A stretch of DNA of 15,219 bases from contig JAUSNQ010000166.1 in NCBI GenBank assembly GCA_030655595.1, positions 1 to 15,219 on the forward strand, in the 5' to 3' direction. Positions 1 through 8,045 of this stretch are shown in pieces; position 1 is the first letter of the stretch, and every line of letters starts with the position of its first letter. The notes beneath the pieces were generated by a model. It was not told the origin of the DNA. It saw nothing but the letters and a program-made list of their open reading frames with translations, and did not search any database. This stretch comes from Paludibacter sp. GTDB taxonomy: Bacteria > Bacteroidota > Bacteroidia > Bacteroidales > Paludibacteraceae. A program made the position numbers and the translations under genes.

Positions 1-74
1 ACATCTACTTCTACAGTAGGGTTACCACGTGAGTCTAACACTTCACGGGCAACAATTTTTTCAATTTTACTCAT
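1..74 (-). CDS. eno: Enolase, N-terminal fragment (runs off the window)
   Basis: The minus strand from the ATG at 74-72 reads MSKIEKIVAREVLDSRGNPT followed by VEVD. This is the strongly conserved enolase N-terminus, including the DSRGNPT motif. Enolase interconverts 2-phosphoglycerate and phosphoenolpyruvate in cytosolic glycolysis. Only about 24 codons are present, so the catalytic barrel domain is not visible. A good Bacteroidota -7 box lies 82 bases upstream of the start, between this gene and the end of mutS2, so enolase appears to have its own promoter. Confidence 0.95.
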   Translation of the reverse strand, partial: MSKIEKIVAREVLDSRGNPTVEVD

Positions 75-155
75 GTCTGATGATTATGATATTGTTAATG
101 ATTCTTCTGATTTTGGAGGATCTTGCCTATCAAACAACATCCTTTTTTTCGTCCG

Positions 156-163
156 CAAAGGTA
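156..163 (-). promoter_or_regulatory. Predicted eno promoter, -7 box
   Basis: The minus strand reads TACCTTTG, a full match to the Bacteroidota -7 consensus TAnnTTTG. It would start transcription near 149 and give a leader of about 75 nt before the enolase ATG. No good TTTG -33 box is visible; the equivalent position is AT-rich (TTTTC around 187-183). The leader has several ATCAT units but no convincing riboswitch fold. Confidence 0.6.
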
Positions 164-193
164 CAATTTTTTTTTGATGACTGAAAATAAAAT

Positions 194-2632
194 TTATTCG
201 ATTTCCACAACAGTAATCCCAGCCCCACCGAACTGCACATGTTCGTCGTGGTAGGTGCGGATGCCTGACATGGTGCCGAGGTATTGGCGGATTAACTGAC
301 GTAAGGCTCCGGTGCCGGTACCATGGAGTATGCGGACGGAAGCTATGCCGACCATCAGGGAATCGTCGATGAAATACATCACCGCTTGTAGAGCTTCGTC
401 GCCACGCATGCCACGCACATCGATCTCAGATTTGAAATTGAGTTTGCGCTGACGAACATCTTCGGTTACGGTGCTAGAAGTATGCTCACTGCGTTGTGCT
501 TTTTTCAGTTGGTTGTTGCTAATTGGCTCCAACTGTGCTAATTTGACTGTTGACTTAAGTTGTCCGAAAGCAACTACAGCCGTCTTTCCCTGCATTTCGA
601 GGATTTTACCCACAGTTTGCTGTCCTTTTAATCGCACCTGCATGCCTGTTGCAAGGATTTGCTTTTCGGGTTTGGCTGCAGTAACTATTTCTTTCTTTTG
701 CGCATGCGACTTGATTTTTGGTTTTAGCTCTATGGTTTGTTGCTCCGTGACTTTTTCCTTGAATTCCTGCAAATCCTTGCGGATGGTTTTGGTCTTTTCT
801 TTATCGGCCTGCGCTTCTTTGATTAGCCGGATGGTGCTTTCTATCTTGGCGTTGGCATCGGATAACAATTGTTGCGCATCTGCTTTGGCTTTTTGCGTAA
901 TTTCTTTTTTCTGACGGTTGATTTCGGCCATTTCCGCCTCGTATTTCTCCAATATTTCTTCCAGCTTTTTCTCTTTCTGACGAATCTGCTGTCGTTTCTT
1001 TTCCCAATAACGCTTGTCCCTGACGATATCCTGCAAATGTTTGTCGTAATCCAAGTGTTCTGATCCAACCTTGGCGGCTGCATCGGCTATCAGATCTTCG
1101 GGTAAACCTATTTTACGTGCAATCTCAATGGCAAAAGAAGAACCAGGGTTACCGATTTCTAACTGAAAAAGTGGTTGCAGGTGCTGGCGGTCGTACAACA
1201 TGGCACCGTTGACTATTCCTTCGGCATCTTCGGCATAATGTTTTAAATTGGTGTAGTGGGTGGTAATTACCCCAAAAGCTTTGTTACGGTTGAAACGTTC
1301 CAAAGTTGCTTCTGCCAAAGCACCACCAATCATGGGCTCCGTTCCTGTTCCAAATTCATCGATTAGTAACAGTGTTTTTTCGTTGCTATTCCGAATGAAG
1401 AATTTCATGTTCAGTAAATGCGAACTGTATGTCGAAAGGTCATTTTCAATGGATTGTTCGTCGCCGATATCAATAAACAAGCGCTCGAATATCCCGCAAC
1501 GACTGGTTTCATGCACGGGTATCAGCAATCCGCATTGCAACATATATTGCAACAACACCACCGTTTTCAGGCAGACTGATTTACCGCCGGCATTCGGACC
1601 GGAAATCAGCAGGATGCGTTGCTGTACGTTGAGCACGATATCCAACGGAACAATTTGTTTTTTTTGTTTCAGTAAGGAAAGATAAAGTATGGGATGTATG
1701 GCTTTGTTCCACTCCAACAAGCATTCGTTATTCACGCGTGGTTTGATGGCGTTGATTTGTTTGGCAAATAATGCCTTGCTGCGCAGAAAATCAATTTCTC
1801 CCAGGAAGTATTGCGATTGAATGACTTCCTCCGAAAACGGACGCACAAAATCGGTAAAGGCAACCAAAATGCGAATTACTTCCCGTCGCTCCTCCCCTTC
1901 TAACTCTCTCAAACGGTTATTCGCCTCCACCACCTGTGCAGGTTCTATAAAAACCGTTTTGCCGGTGGCCGATTCATCGTGCACTATGCCTGAAATTTTC
2001 CGTTTGAAAGCCGGAGATACCGGAATCACCAATCGTCCTTCACGCATCGTCGGCGCAACATCTTTTTCTACATAGCCATCCACCTGTGCTTGTCGGAGAA
2101 TCGCATTCAGCGAACGGGAAACTGAACTTTGCACTTGCAGCATTTCCCTGCGGATGCGGTTCAGTTCGGGCGAAGCATTGTCTTTGACCTTGCCGAATTT
2201 ATCGAGTATGGCATCTATCCGGCGGATGATATCAGGGAATAATTGCACACCTTGCAACAATTCATGTAAGTTTGGATATAATTCCGAATCCTGTGCGGCA
2301 ATATACGACACCAATCTTCGCACGGCCTCCAACGCCCTTCGTAGCTCAAACACTTCATTTTCATCTAAATACAAACCTTCTACCCGTACCCTTGATAAGC
2401 CCTGCCGGATATCAAAGAAATCGCCCACAGGCAAAGACTCCGTTGCTTCCTGCATCAGGCGCAGCATCTCGTCGGTCTGACTGATTTGCTTTGTTACATC
2501 ATCATAATCAGCTGAAAATGTTATGGCATCCACCCTTTCTTTTCCCAAGGTAGAAATACATTTCTCTTTCAGGATGAGGCGAATGGCGGAGAAGTCGGTT
2601 TTATGTTCGAAATCGGAGGGGTAAAGCATCAT
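194..2632 (-). CDS. mutS2: MutS2 family ATPase/Smr nuclease
   Basis: An 812-residue protein, the usual MutS2 length. In order it shows an N-terminal helical core, a MutS-type ATPase with Walker A GPNAGGKS (about 345-352), a signature region STYSSHL (about 400) and Walker B LLLIDEFG (about 421-428). A charged coiled coil follows (about 530-640), then a small SH3/KOW-like segment, then a C-terminal Smr domain with IDVRGMR and HGTGTGALR. The mismatch-binding MutS domain I is absent, as expected. In the literature MutS2 suppresses homologous recombination in some bacteria and acts on collided ribosomes in Bacillus subtilis. Its ATG overlaps the TGA of the upstream PIN toxin gene (ATGA); a second in-frame ATG follows directly. 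No TAnnTTTG promoter was found by eye inside the toxin gene, so mutS2 probably shares the toxin-antitoxin transcript. Confidence 0.95.
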   Translation of the reverse strand: MMLYPSDFEHKTDFSAIRLILKEKCISTLGKERVDAITFSADYDDVTKQISQTDEMLRLMQEATESLPVGDFFDIRQGLSRVRVEGLYLDENEVFELRRALEAVRRLVSYIAAQDSELYPNLHELLQGVQLFPDIIRRIDAILDKFGKVKDNASPELNRIRREMLQVQSSVSRSLNAILRQAQVDGYVEKDVAPTMREGRLVIPVSPAFKRKISGIVHDESATGKTVFIEPAQVVEANNRLRELEGEERREVIRILVAFTDFVRPFSEEVIQSQYFLGEIDFLRSKALFAKQINAIKPRVNNECLLEWNKAIHPILYLSLLKQKKQIVPLDIVLNVQQRILLISGPNAGGKSVCLKTVVLLQYMLQCGLLIPVHETSRCGIFERLFIDIGDEQSIENDLSTYSSHLLNMKFFIRNSNEKTLLLIDEFGTGTEPMIGGALAEATLERFNRNKAFGVITTHYTNLKHYAEDAEGIVNGAMLYDRQHLQPLFQLEIGNPGSSFAIEIARKIGLPEDLIADAAAKVGSEHLDYDKHLQDIVRDKRYWEKKRQQIRQKEKKLEEILEKYEAEMAEINRQKKEITQKAKADAQQLLSDANAKIESTIRLIKEAQADKEKTKTIRKDLQEFKEKVTEQQTIELKPKIKSHAQKKEIVTAAKPEKQILATGMQVRLKGQQTVGKILEMQGKTAVVAFGQLKSTVKLAQLEPISNNQLKKAQRSEHTSSTVTEDVRQRKLNFKSEIDVRGMRGDEALQAVMYFIDDSLMVGIASVRILHGTGTGALRQLIRQYLGTMSGIRTYHDEHVQFGGAGITVVEIE

Positions 2633-3051
2633 TTAATTTTTAGACTCAAAAGAAATTCATTGGGAGTCATCACGGGTATATCTGCTTCTTTAAAATCTTT
2701 CACATTTCTGCTGATAATAATATCACAATTAGAATTTAATGCAGAATAATACTGCAAAGCATCTTCAAAATCTTTGATTTTTGAATTTAATCCTTTTTCA
2801 ATGACATCATTATCCAAATTAGATATGTCAGCCAAAATTTTAAACTTTCTAAGTTTTTCTTTTACTAATTCAGCAGTATGTATTTTTCCCAACAAATAAG
2901 CACATGTAGAAAAAGAAACTGCCGATACAAATAATTTGATTTTATTTTTATCGGCAATACTAGCTATTTTTTCTGCATCTTCAAAATGAGGTACTCTTTC
3001 TGCCAATATATCCAACATAACATTGGTATCCAAAAAAAGTCTTTGTTTCAT
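2629..3051 (-). CDS. PIN-domain ribonuclease toxin (VapC-like)
   Basis: From the ATG at 3051 the product is 140 residues and begins MKQRLFLDTNVMLD, the classic PIN start with Asp8 and Asp14. Further acidic residues expected for metal binding appear at FEDALQYY (Glu96/Asp97), Asp110 and NVKDF (Asp119). PIN toxins cleave structured RNA, often tRNA or rRNA; the target here is unknown. An in-frame ATG at 3075 would add eight residues and overlap the antitoxin gene. I prefer 3051 because it gives a normal PIN N-terminus and a 7-base gap after the antitoxin stop. The gene is AT-rich compared with mutS2, suggesting acquisition. Its TGA overlaps the mutS2 ATG. Confidence 0.85.
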   Translation of the reverse strand: MKQRLFLDTNVMLDILAERVPHFEDAEKIASIADKNKIKLFVSAVSFSTCAYLLGKIHTAELVKEKLRKFKILADISNLDNDVIEKGLNSKIKDFEDALQYYSALNSNCDIIISRNVKDFKEADIPVMTPNEFLLSLKIK

Positions 3052-3058
3052 ACGAGCA

Positions 3059-3316
3059 TTATTTGTGTTTTTCACTTAAATAATCTCTATAAACTGACTT
3101 TGCATCTAAATCTGCCGGTAAACTTTTGCCGGTTCGCATGCTTTTAACAAATGGTGTAATTTCAAAATCGTTTTTCATAAGGTTTTGGTTTTTATTTACT
3201 AAGGTTTTTAAATAGGTTTCAATTAATCTGGATAAACTTTTATTTTTTTTTGCTGCATAGGTTTTAGCTTGTTCAATTACAGCCTTGTCTAATTTCAATG
3301 TTAATTTTGTATCCAT
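3059..3316 (-). CDS. Antitoxin of the PIN toxin, ribbon-helix-helix-like (DUF6364-type)
   Basis: From the ATG at 3316 this is an 85-residue protein. Its first 40 residues (MDTKLTLKLDKAVIEQAKTY, then AAKKNKSLSRLIETYLKTL) have the strand-helix-helix layout of ribbon-helix-helix DNA-binding antitoxins. The charged C-terminal half would wrap the toxin. It resembles the DUF6364 antitoxins that precede PIN genes in Bacteroidota. A longer frame opens at 3367, but that start would lie upstream of the predicted promoter, so 3316 is favoured. It likely represses its own promoter, as is usual for type II modules. The family name is from memory; the antitoxin role rests on fold pattern and position. Confidence 0.8.
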   Translation of the reverse strand: MDTKLTLKLDKAVIEQAKTYAAKKNKSLSRLIETYLKTLVNKNQNLMKNDFEITPFVKSMRTGKSLPADLDAKSVYRDYLSEKHK

Positions 3317-3336
3317 ATGCCTTAATTTTATACGTG

Positions 3337-3368
3337 CAAATATAATATTATTATCCGTACACTTCAAA
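3337..3368 (-). promoter_or_regulatory. Predicted promoter of antitoxin-toxin-mutS2 unit
   Basis: On the minus strand, TTTG (3368-3365) and TATATTTG (3344-3337) are separated by 20 bases, matching the Bacteroidota -33/-7 pattern with correct spacing. The predicted transcript starts near 3330 and gives a leader of about 14 nt before the antitoxin ATG at 3316. I see no intrinsic terminator between xylE and this promoter, so read-through from the xylose operon is possible. Confidence 0.7.
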
Positions 3369-3386
3369 ATATTTTATGTTTTTTTT

Positions 3387-4943
3387 CTATTTCCACAACT
3401 TATTCATATTTTCCAAAGTTTTCCCTTTGGTCTCAGGCACCATCTTCCAGATGAATACAGCCGCCAAAATACCCATGATGCCATAAATCCAATAAGAGAA
3501 TCCCTGATTGAAGTTATTCACCAGGTATTCGTTTTTGTTCATCATCGGGAAAGTCCAGGAGACCAGAAAGTTGGACACCCACTGCGCTGCAACGGCAATC
3601 GACATAACCGTGGAACGCACCGAATTCGGAAAAATCTCTGCCAGCATCACCCAGCAGACCGGTCCCCACGACATGGCAAAACCAGCTGTGTACGAAAGCA
3701 TGAAGAAAAGTTTGAGCCCACCCGGCCACCCGGATGCAAAACCAGTTCCCAAACCTGCCATAGACACCGCCATGACCAGCGCACCAATGACAAGCAAGGG
3801 TTTGCGACCGAATTTATCAACCGTCAGAATTGCCAAAACGGTGAAAGATAGGTTGATGGCACCTACGATGATGGTCTGCAACAAAGCCGTATCAGTTCCT
3901 GAACCCATCGATTTGAAGATTTCAGGTGCATAGTACAACACCACGTTGATTCCGACAAACTGTTGAAAAGCAGACAAGAGCACCCCCACTAAAATGATTT
4001 TCACTCCAAATGATCTGATGGGAGGAATCAGGGCGATGACAAAACTTCCGATCAGGGATATCTCGAAAGCATTGGTATTACCCAAATACTTCAAGGTAAT
4101 CAGAGCCACCACAAATAAGCTGATCCAGGTTATTAAAAACACATAATACGGACGCAAAGTCTGCTTGATGTCCATATCAAAACTATCCTGAATATCCTTC
4201 ATCTCAATGGCAGCTTCTTCACTTCCCACGAGTTTAACCAAAATCTTCGAAGCTTTTTCACTTTGATGATTCATCACCAACCAACGCGGAGTCTCCGGAA
4301 CGAAAATCAAAAATACGAAGAACAAAGAAGCAGGAATAATTTCAGAAGCAAACATCCATCTCCAGCCGATGCTATCGAGCCAACCCGCATCACCACGCAA
4401 AGAAATAGAATAATTCACGAAATACACTACCAGCATACCGAAAATGATGGCAAACTGATTCCAGGAAACCAGGGCCCCCCTTTTCTTGTACGGTGATACC
4501 TCTGCGATATACATGGGAGATACCATCGAAGCAATGCCGACACCGATACCTCCAATGATGCGGTAAAGAATAAACAACTGCGCATATTCATGTCCACCGC
4601 TGCCCGGTTTGCCGAAGAAAATCTCCGGCCAGGCAGATCCGATGGCCGAAAGCAAAAACAAAACTGAAGCGAACATCAGTGAGGGTTTCCTGCCAAAACG
4701 CTGACTGATATATCCGGCAATGGAAGCACCAATCACACACCCGATCAAAGCACTGCTTACAATAAAACCTTCGAAGGCATTCGCCTGATCCAAAGGCAAG
4801 CCCATTGGATCAACAAAAAATGACCGCAATGAACCGACAGTCCCCGAGATGACTGCCGTATCATAACCGAATAATAACCCACCAAGCGTTGCAGCCAGGG
4901 TAATGCCCGGCAGGTATAAGCCGTTTTTGTTTTGATTAATCAT
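3387..4943 (-). CDS. xylE: D-xylose/H+ symporter, MFS sugar porter family
   Basis: A 518-residue, 12-helix MFS protein of the sugar porter family. Visible landmarks are GYDTAVISG in helix 1 (the Asp equivalent to the proton-coupling Asp27 of E. coli XylE), GRKP in the first cytoplasmic loop, PETPRWLV after helix 6, FQQFVGINVVLYYAP in helix 7 (sugar-binding Gln-Gln and Asn), the Trp of GPVCWVMLAEIFP in helix 10, and the C-terminal VPETKGKTLENM. The periplasmic loop near residues 110-125 is longer than in human GLUTs, as in XylE. It sits directly downstream of xylA, 67 bases away, in the same direction, which makes D-xylose the most likely substrate. A near-palindrome lies in that gap and may lower or fine-tune its expression relative to xylA. 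Confidence 0.9.
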   Translation of the reverse strand: MINQNKNGLYLPGITLAATLGGLLFGYDTAVISGTVGSLRSFFVDPMGLPLDQANAFEGFIVSSALIGCVIGASIAGYISQRFGRKPSLMFASVLFLLSAIGSAWPEIFFGKPGSGGHEYAQLFILYRIIGGIGVGIASMVSPMYIAEVSPYKKRGALVSWNQFAIIFGMLVVYFVNYSISLRGDAGWLDSIGWRWMFASEIIPASLFFVFLIFVPETPRWLVMNHQSEKASKILVKLVGSEEAAIEMKDIQDSFDMDIKQTLRPYYVFLITWISLFVVALITLKYLGNTNAFEISLIGSFVIALIPPIRSFGVKIILVGVLLSAFQQFVGINVVLYYAPEIFKSMGSGTDTALLQTIIVGAINLSFTVLAILTVDKFGRKPLLVIGALVMAVSMAGLGTGFASGWPGGLKLFFMLSYTAGFAMSWGPVCWVMLAEIFPNSVRSTVMSIAVAAQWVSNFLVSWTFPMMNKNEYLVNNFNQGFSYWIYGIMGILAAVFIWKMVPETKGKTLENMNKLWK

Positions 4944-4980
4944 TTTGTATTCTTGTTAAATTTATTCATTTATCAATGAA

Positions 4981-5000
4981 AGACGTGGCATGCGACGTCT
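4981..5000. repeat. 20-bp near-palindrome between xylA and xylE
   Basis: The sequence AGACGTGGCATGCGACGTCT has outer arms AGACGT/ACGTCT around a GCATGC centre, with only two non-pairing positions. In the minus-strand RNA it can form a hairpin between the xylA stop (5011) and the xylE start (4943). No U-run follows directly, so it is not a standard terminator. It could be an RNA processing or stability element, or a dyad operator. Confidence 0.6.
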
Positions 5001-5010
5001 CAACAGATCA

Positions 5011-6330
5011 CTAAATATACATGTTCACAATCGCCTCATACAACTCCTGTTTTCCGCTGATTTGTGCAGGCTCGTCACCTTTGGCTTTGGCATAAGCATA
5101 CATATCTTCAAGCGTCAGTTTTCCTGTTTCAAATTCTTTTCCTTTACCTGCATCGAAAGAAGCGTATCGTTCTTTCATCATATTATTGTACGGAGATTCC
5201 TCGAGCATACCTGCTGCAGCTTCCAACGCACGGGCAAAAGCATCCATACCGGCAATATGAGCAATAAAGATATCTTCCAAATCGGTAGAATTGCGACGGG
5301 TTTTAGCATCGAAATTGGTGCCTCCACCCTGTAAACCGCCACTTTTCAAAATAACCAACATGGCTTGTGTCAGCTCATACACATCAATCGGAAACTGGTC
5401 GGTATCCCAACCATTTTGCGCATCTCCACGATTAGCATCGATAGAACCCAACATACCGGCATCTGCCGCACATTGCAAATCATGCTCAAAAGTATGACCG
5501 GCCAAGGTAGCGTGATTCACCTCGATGTTCAGTTTGAAATCCTTGTCAAGTCCATAATGACGTAAGAATCCAATCACAGTTTCAGCATCCACATCATATT
5601 GATGTTTAGTTGGTTCCATTGGTTTTGGTTCGATAAAGAAAGTGCCTTTAAAACCTTTTGAACGGGCATAATCACGTGCTTTGGTGAGCATGATGGCCAA
5701 ATGATCCTTTTCGCGTTTCATGTCGGTATTCAGCAGCGTCATATAGCCTTCCCGACCGCCCCAGAAAACATAGTTTTCACCACCCAGTTCGATGGTTGCA
5801 TCCAACGCATTTTTAATTTGTACCGCAGCACGGGCAACACTATCGAAATTGGGATTGGTAGCAGCACCGTTCATGTAGCGTTTGTGACTGAACACATTGG
5901 CTGTACCCCAAAGCAATTTAATACCTGTTTCGGCCATGCGTTGTTTGGCATAAGCCACGATGGCTTTCAGGTTGGCTTCGTAAGTCTCAATCGAATCGCC
6001 TTCATCTACCAAATCAATGTCGTGGAAACAGAAATACTCAATACCTATTTTCTGCATGAATTCAAAACCCGCATCTAATTTATCTTTTGCTGCCTGCACT
6101 GGATCAGCGGCCTTGTTCCATTCAAAACTTTTCGTATTACCACCAAAAGGATCGGATGACTCGCTGCACAAGGTATGCCAGTAAGCCATGGAGAATTTAA
6201 ACCAGTCTTTCATTTTGCGACCGTACACTACCTTTTCGGGATCGTAATAACGAAATGCCATTGGATTTTTACTTTCTTTTCCTTCAAAATTGATTTTTCC
6301 TACTGTTGGGAAATAAGTTGTTGTGCTCAT
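5011..6330 (-). CDS. xylA: Xylose isomerase
   Basis: A 439-residue cytosolic enzyme that converts D-xylose to D-xylulose, of the usual length for the longer (class II) isomerases. All active-site residues are visible: His103 and Asp106 in FHDID, Glu234 and Lys236 in FIEPKP, Glu270 and His273 in [11 protein letters not shown], Asp298 in SIDAN, Asp309 and Asp311 in GWDTDQFP, and Asp341 in GGTNFDAK. The numbers are two higher than in E. coli XylA. It lies 94 bases downstream of xylB in the same direction, and no TAnnTTTG box is seen in that gap on this strand, so it is probably co-transcribed with xylB. The gap carries a four-copy TTCGTG array. No truncation or missing key residue is seen. Confidence 0.98.
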   Translation of the reverse strand: MSTTTYFPTVGKINFEGKESKNPMAFRYYDPEKVVYGRKMKDWFKFSMAYWHTLCSESSDPFGGNTKSFEWNKAADPVQAAKDKLDAGFEFMQKIGIEYFCFHDIDLVDEGDSIETYEANLKAIVAYAKQRMAETGIKLLWGTANVFSHKRYMNGAATNPNFDSVARAAVQIKNALDATIELGGENYVFWGGREGYMTLLNTDMKREKDHLAIMLTKARDYARSKGFKGTFFIEPKPMEPTKHQYDVDAETVIGFLRHYGLDKDFKLNIEVNHATLAGHTFEHDLQCAADAGMLGSIDANRGDAQNGWDTDQFPIDVYELTQAMLVILKSGGLQGGGTNFDAKTRRNSTDLEDIFIAHIAGMDAFARALEAAAGMLEESPYNNMMKERYASFDAGKGKEFETGKLTLEDMYAYAKAKGDEPAQISGKQELYEAIVNMYI

Positions 6331-6363
6331 AATTATATTTGCTTTTTTAAAAATTACTATTTG

Positions 6364-6397
6364 TTCGTGAAAATTCGTGTAATTCGTGTAATTCGTG
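6364..6397 (-). repeat. Short tandem array of TTCGTG units in the xylA leader
   Basis: The plus strand has four TTCGTG copies at 6364, 6374, 6383 and 6392, spaced 10, 9 and 9 bases apart, within a period-9 unit AATTCGTGT. On the xylA sense strand this reads as CACGAATTA repeats, 34 to 67 bases before the ATG. It is an imperfect minisatellite with no evident hairpin. Its role is unknown. Confidence 0.75.
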
Positions 6398-6424
6398 GTT
6401 AAAAATATTTTCTTAATTGATTTG

Positions 6425-7903
6425 TTAAGATTTTAGTTGATTCAACCACTTAGCATAAGCCGACTTTGTTGCATCAACATGGGTTAGTTCTGGCTCAACT
6501 ACAAGAATTTTCTGCAATGTTGAGAAAGCCTCAGCAGCGGTCTTGTAAATCCCTGCGCCGATTCCGGCTCCTCTTGCAGCTCCGATTGATCCATCGGTAT
6601 TGTACAACTCAATGGTTGCTCCGGTAATATTTGCAAGGGTTTGTCGGAAAATCGGACTTAGAAAAAGATTTGCATGTCCTGCGCGGATGGTTTTGGTTTC
6701 AATTCCCATGTCGTTCATGATATCCATCCCATATTTAAACGAGAAAGCAATGCCTTCGTGCGCTGCCCGAATCAGATGTGCTTTACCATGCCTATTGAAA
6801 TTTACTCCGTGTATGGAACATCCCGGCTCCTGATTCCCCAAAACCCTTTCAGCACCGTTTCCAAAAGGAATGATGGATACTCCTTCGCTACCCACCGGAA
6901 TTTCAGCAGCCAATTCATTCATTTCAGCATAAGTAATACCTTCCGGGGCAATATTATTCTTAATCCAGGTGTTCAGAATCGCTGTCCCGTTGATACACAG
7001 CAACACCCCCACCCTTTTATCTTCCGATGTATGGTTGACATGTGCAAAAGAATTTACCCTTGATTGCGGGTCATATTTCGAATCATGATTCACGCCATAA
7101 ACCACACCCGATGTTCCTGCAGTTGCAGCAATTTCGCCCGGGTTCAGGACATTCAGCGACAAAGCATTATTGGGTTGATCACCCGCCCGGTAAGTCACGG
7201 GAGTACCGGCAGTCAAACCCAGCTCCGCTGCAATCTCAGGTTTCAAATTTCCTTGCTGTCCAAATGTCGGCACTATCTCAGGAATGAGTGATGCTTCAAA
7301 ACCAAAGTAATCGAAAAGAAATGCTGCAGGAGTTTCCTGTTGAAAATCCCATCCGATACCTTCCGATAATCCGGATGCTGTGGTAGCAGCTTTTCCGGTC
7401 ATGCGCATGGCGATATAATCACCCGGCAGCATGTAGTATTTGGCTCTGGCGTAATTCTCCGGTTCGTTTTCCTTTACCCAGGCTAATTTAGCCAAAGTGA
7501 AGTTACCCGGAGCATTGAGCAAATTCGACAAACATTTTTCAGCACCCAGGATATCAAAAGCCTTTTGTCCGTAAGGCACCGCACGACTGTCGCACCAAAT
7601 GATGGCATTGCGTATAAAATTCATTTTTTCATCCACCAACACCAGCCCATGCATCTGATAAGCAATGCCAATGGCTTTAATGTCACGCGCATCAACACCA
7701 CTTTCCGCCAGCACTGTCGCCGTGGATAGTTTGAGATTTTCCCACCAGGTGTCAGGATTTTGTTCTGCCCAGCCCGACTTGAGTGCAATCATTTCCATTT
7801 CTTTCTTTGGAAAGAATGCCGAAGCAACACACGCACCTGTTTGCGCGTTCACCAAGCTCGCTTTTACCGACGAGCTACCTAAATCATATCCTAATAAATA
7901 CAT
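6425..7903 (-). CDS. xylB: Xylulokinase, FGGY family
   Basis: A 492-residue FGGY carbohydrate kinase that phosphorylates D-xylulose to xylulose-5-phosphate, the entry point to the pentose phosphate pathway. The N-terminal ATP-binding loop is [11 protein letters not shown] (residues 5-15). [10 protein letters not shown] (about 45-54) and IIWCDSRA are typical of the family. The likely catalytic base is Asp242 in RAGDQPNNA, and [10 protein letters not shown] is the second phosphate-contact region. The C-terminal part carries GGxxxS/G-like glycine-rich turns ([15 protein letters not shown]). The gene is first of the three enzyme/transport genes and has its own predicted promoter inside an inverted repeat upstream. 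The regulator gene lies 142 bases further upstream in the same direction. Confidence 0.95.
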   Translation of the reverse strand: MYLLGYDLGSSSVKASLVNAQTGACVASAFFPKKEMEMIALKSGWAEQNPDTWWENLKLSTATVLAESGVDARDIKAIGIAYQMHGLVLVDEKMNFIRNAIIWCDSRAVPYGQKAFDILGAEKCLSNLLNAPGNFTLAKLAWVKENEPENYARAKYYMLPGDYIAMRMTGKAATTASGLSEGIGWDFQQETPAAFLFDYFGFEASLIPEIVPTFGQQGNLKPEIAAELGLTAGTPVTYRAGDQPNNALSLNVLNPGEIAATAGTSGVVYGVNHDSKYDPQSRVNSFAHVNHTSEDKRVGVLLCINGTAILNTWIKNNIAPEGITYAEMNELAAEIPVGSEGVSIIPFGNGAERVLGNQEPGCSIHGVNFNRHGKAHLIRAAHEGIAFSFKYGMDIMNDMGIETKTIRAGHANLFLSPIFRQTLANITGATIELYNTDGSIGAARGAGIGAGIYKTAAEAFSTLQKILVVEPELTHVDATKSAYAKWLNQLKS

Positions 7904-7917
7904 ATTATTATTTTTTT

Positions 7918-8039
7918 ACCATATAAGCCATATAAGTTACATATAAGTTGCTATTAATTAATAACTCATCAAATTTACATCGACTCTACATTTAATTATA
8001 AAGAAAAAACTTATATGTAACTTATATGACTTATATGGT
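7918..8039. repeat. Inverted repeat (32-bp arms) around the xylB promoter
   Basis: The arms are 7918-7949 and 8008-8039 and match at 31 of 32 positions when one is reverse-complemented, with a 58-base spacer. Each arm consists of three CATATAAG-type units, so it is also an imperfect direct repeat. The predicted xylB -7 box lies in the spacer, placing one arm upstream of the promoter and the other in the 5' leader. If transcription reads through from the regulator gene, the RNA could fold into a long stem just after the regulator stop codon. The sequence after the stem is A-rich rather than U-rich, so it does not look like a terminator. It could be a paired operator for the Nudix regulator. 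Confidence 0.8.
7970..7977 (-). promoter_or_regulatory. Predicted xylB promoter, -7 box
   Basis: The minus strand reads TAAATTTG, a full match to TAnnTTTG. It would start transcription near 7963 and give a leader of about 60 nt that contains the proximal arm of the inverted repeat. The -33 region is AT-rich (around TTTATAA) without a clean TTG. This promoter would drive xylB, xylA and xylE. Confidence 0.55.
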
Positions 8040-8045
8040 TAATAT

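Noticed and set aside
801..1083. Short minus-strand frames inside mutS2
   Set aside because: They are out-of-frame readings of the mutS2 coiled-coil region.
3052..3075. Upstream ATG at 3075 for the PIN toxin
   Set aside because: It would add eight residues ahead of a normal PIN start and overlap the antitoxin gene; the ATG at 3051 fits better, though the longer form cannot be excluded.
3285..3933. Long plus-strand frames opposite xylE and the antitoxin gene
   Set aside because: They are antisense shadows of the transporter gene; the translations are low-complexity and His/Arg-rich with no family features.
6334..6341. Plus-strand TATATTTG, a promoter-like box in the xylB-xylA gap
   Set aside because: It points toward the 3' side of xylB with no plus-strand gene downstream; AT-rich gaps give chance matches.
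7918..8039. Possible transposon ends or MITE
   Set aside because: No target-site duplication is visible at the outer edges, the enclosed 58 bases hold a promoter that fits xylB, and no transposase is present in the window.
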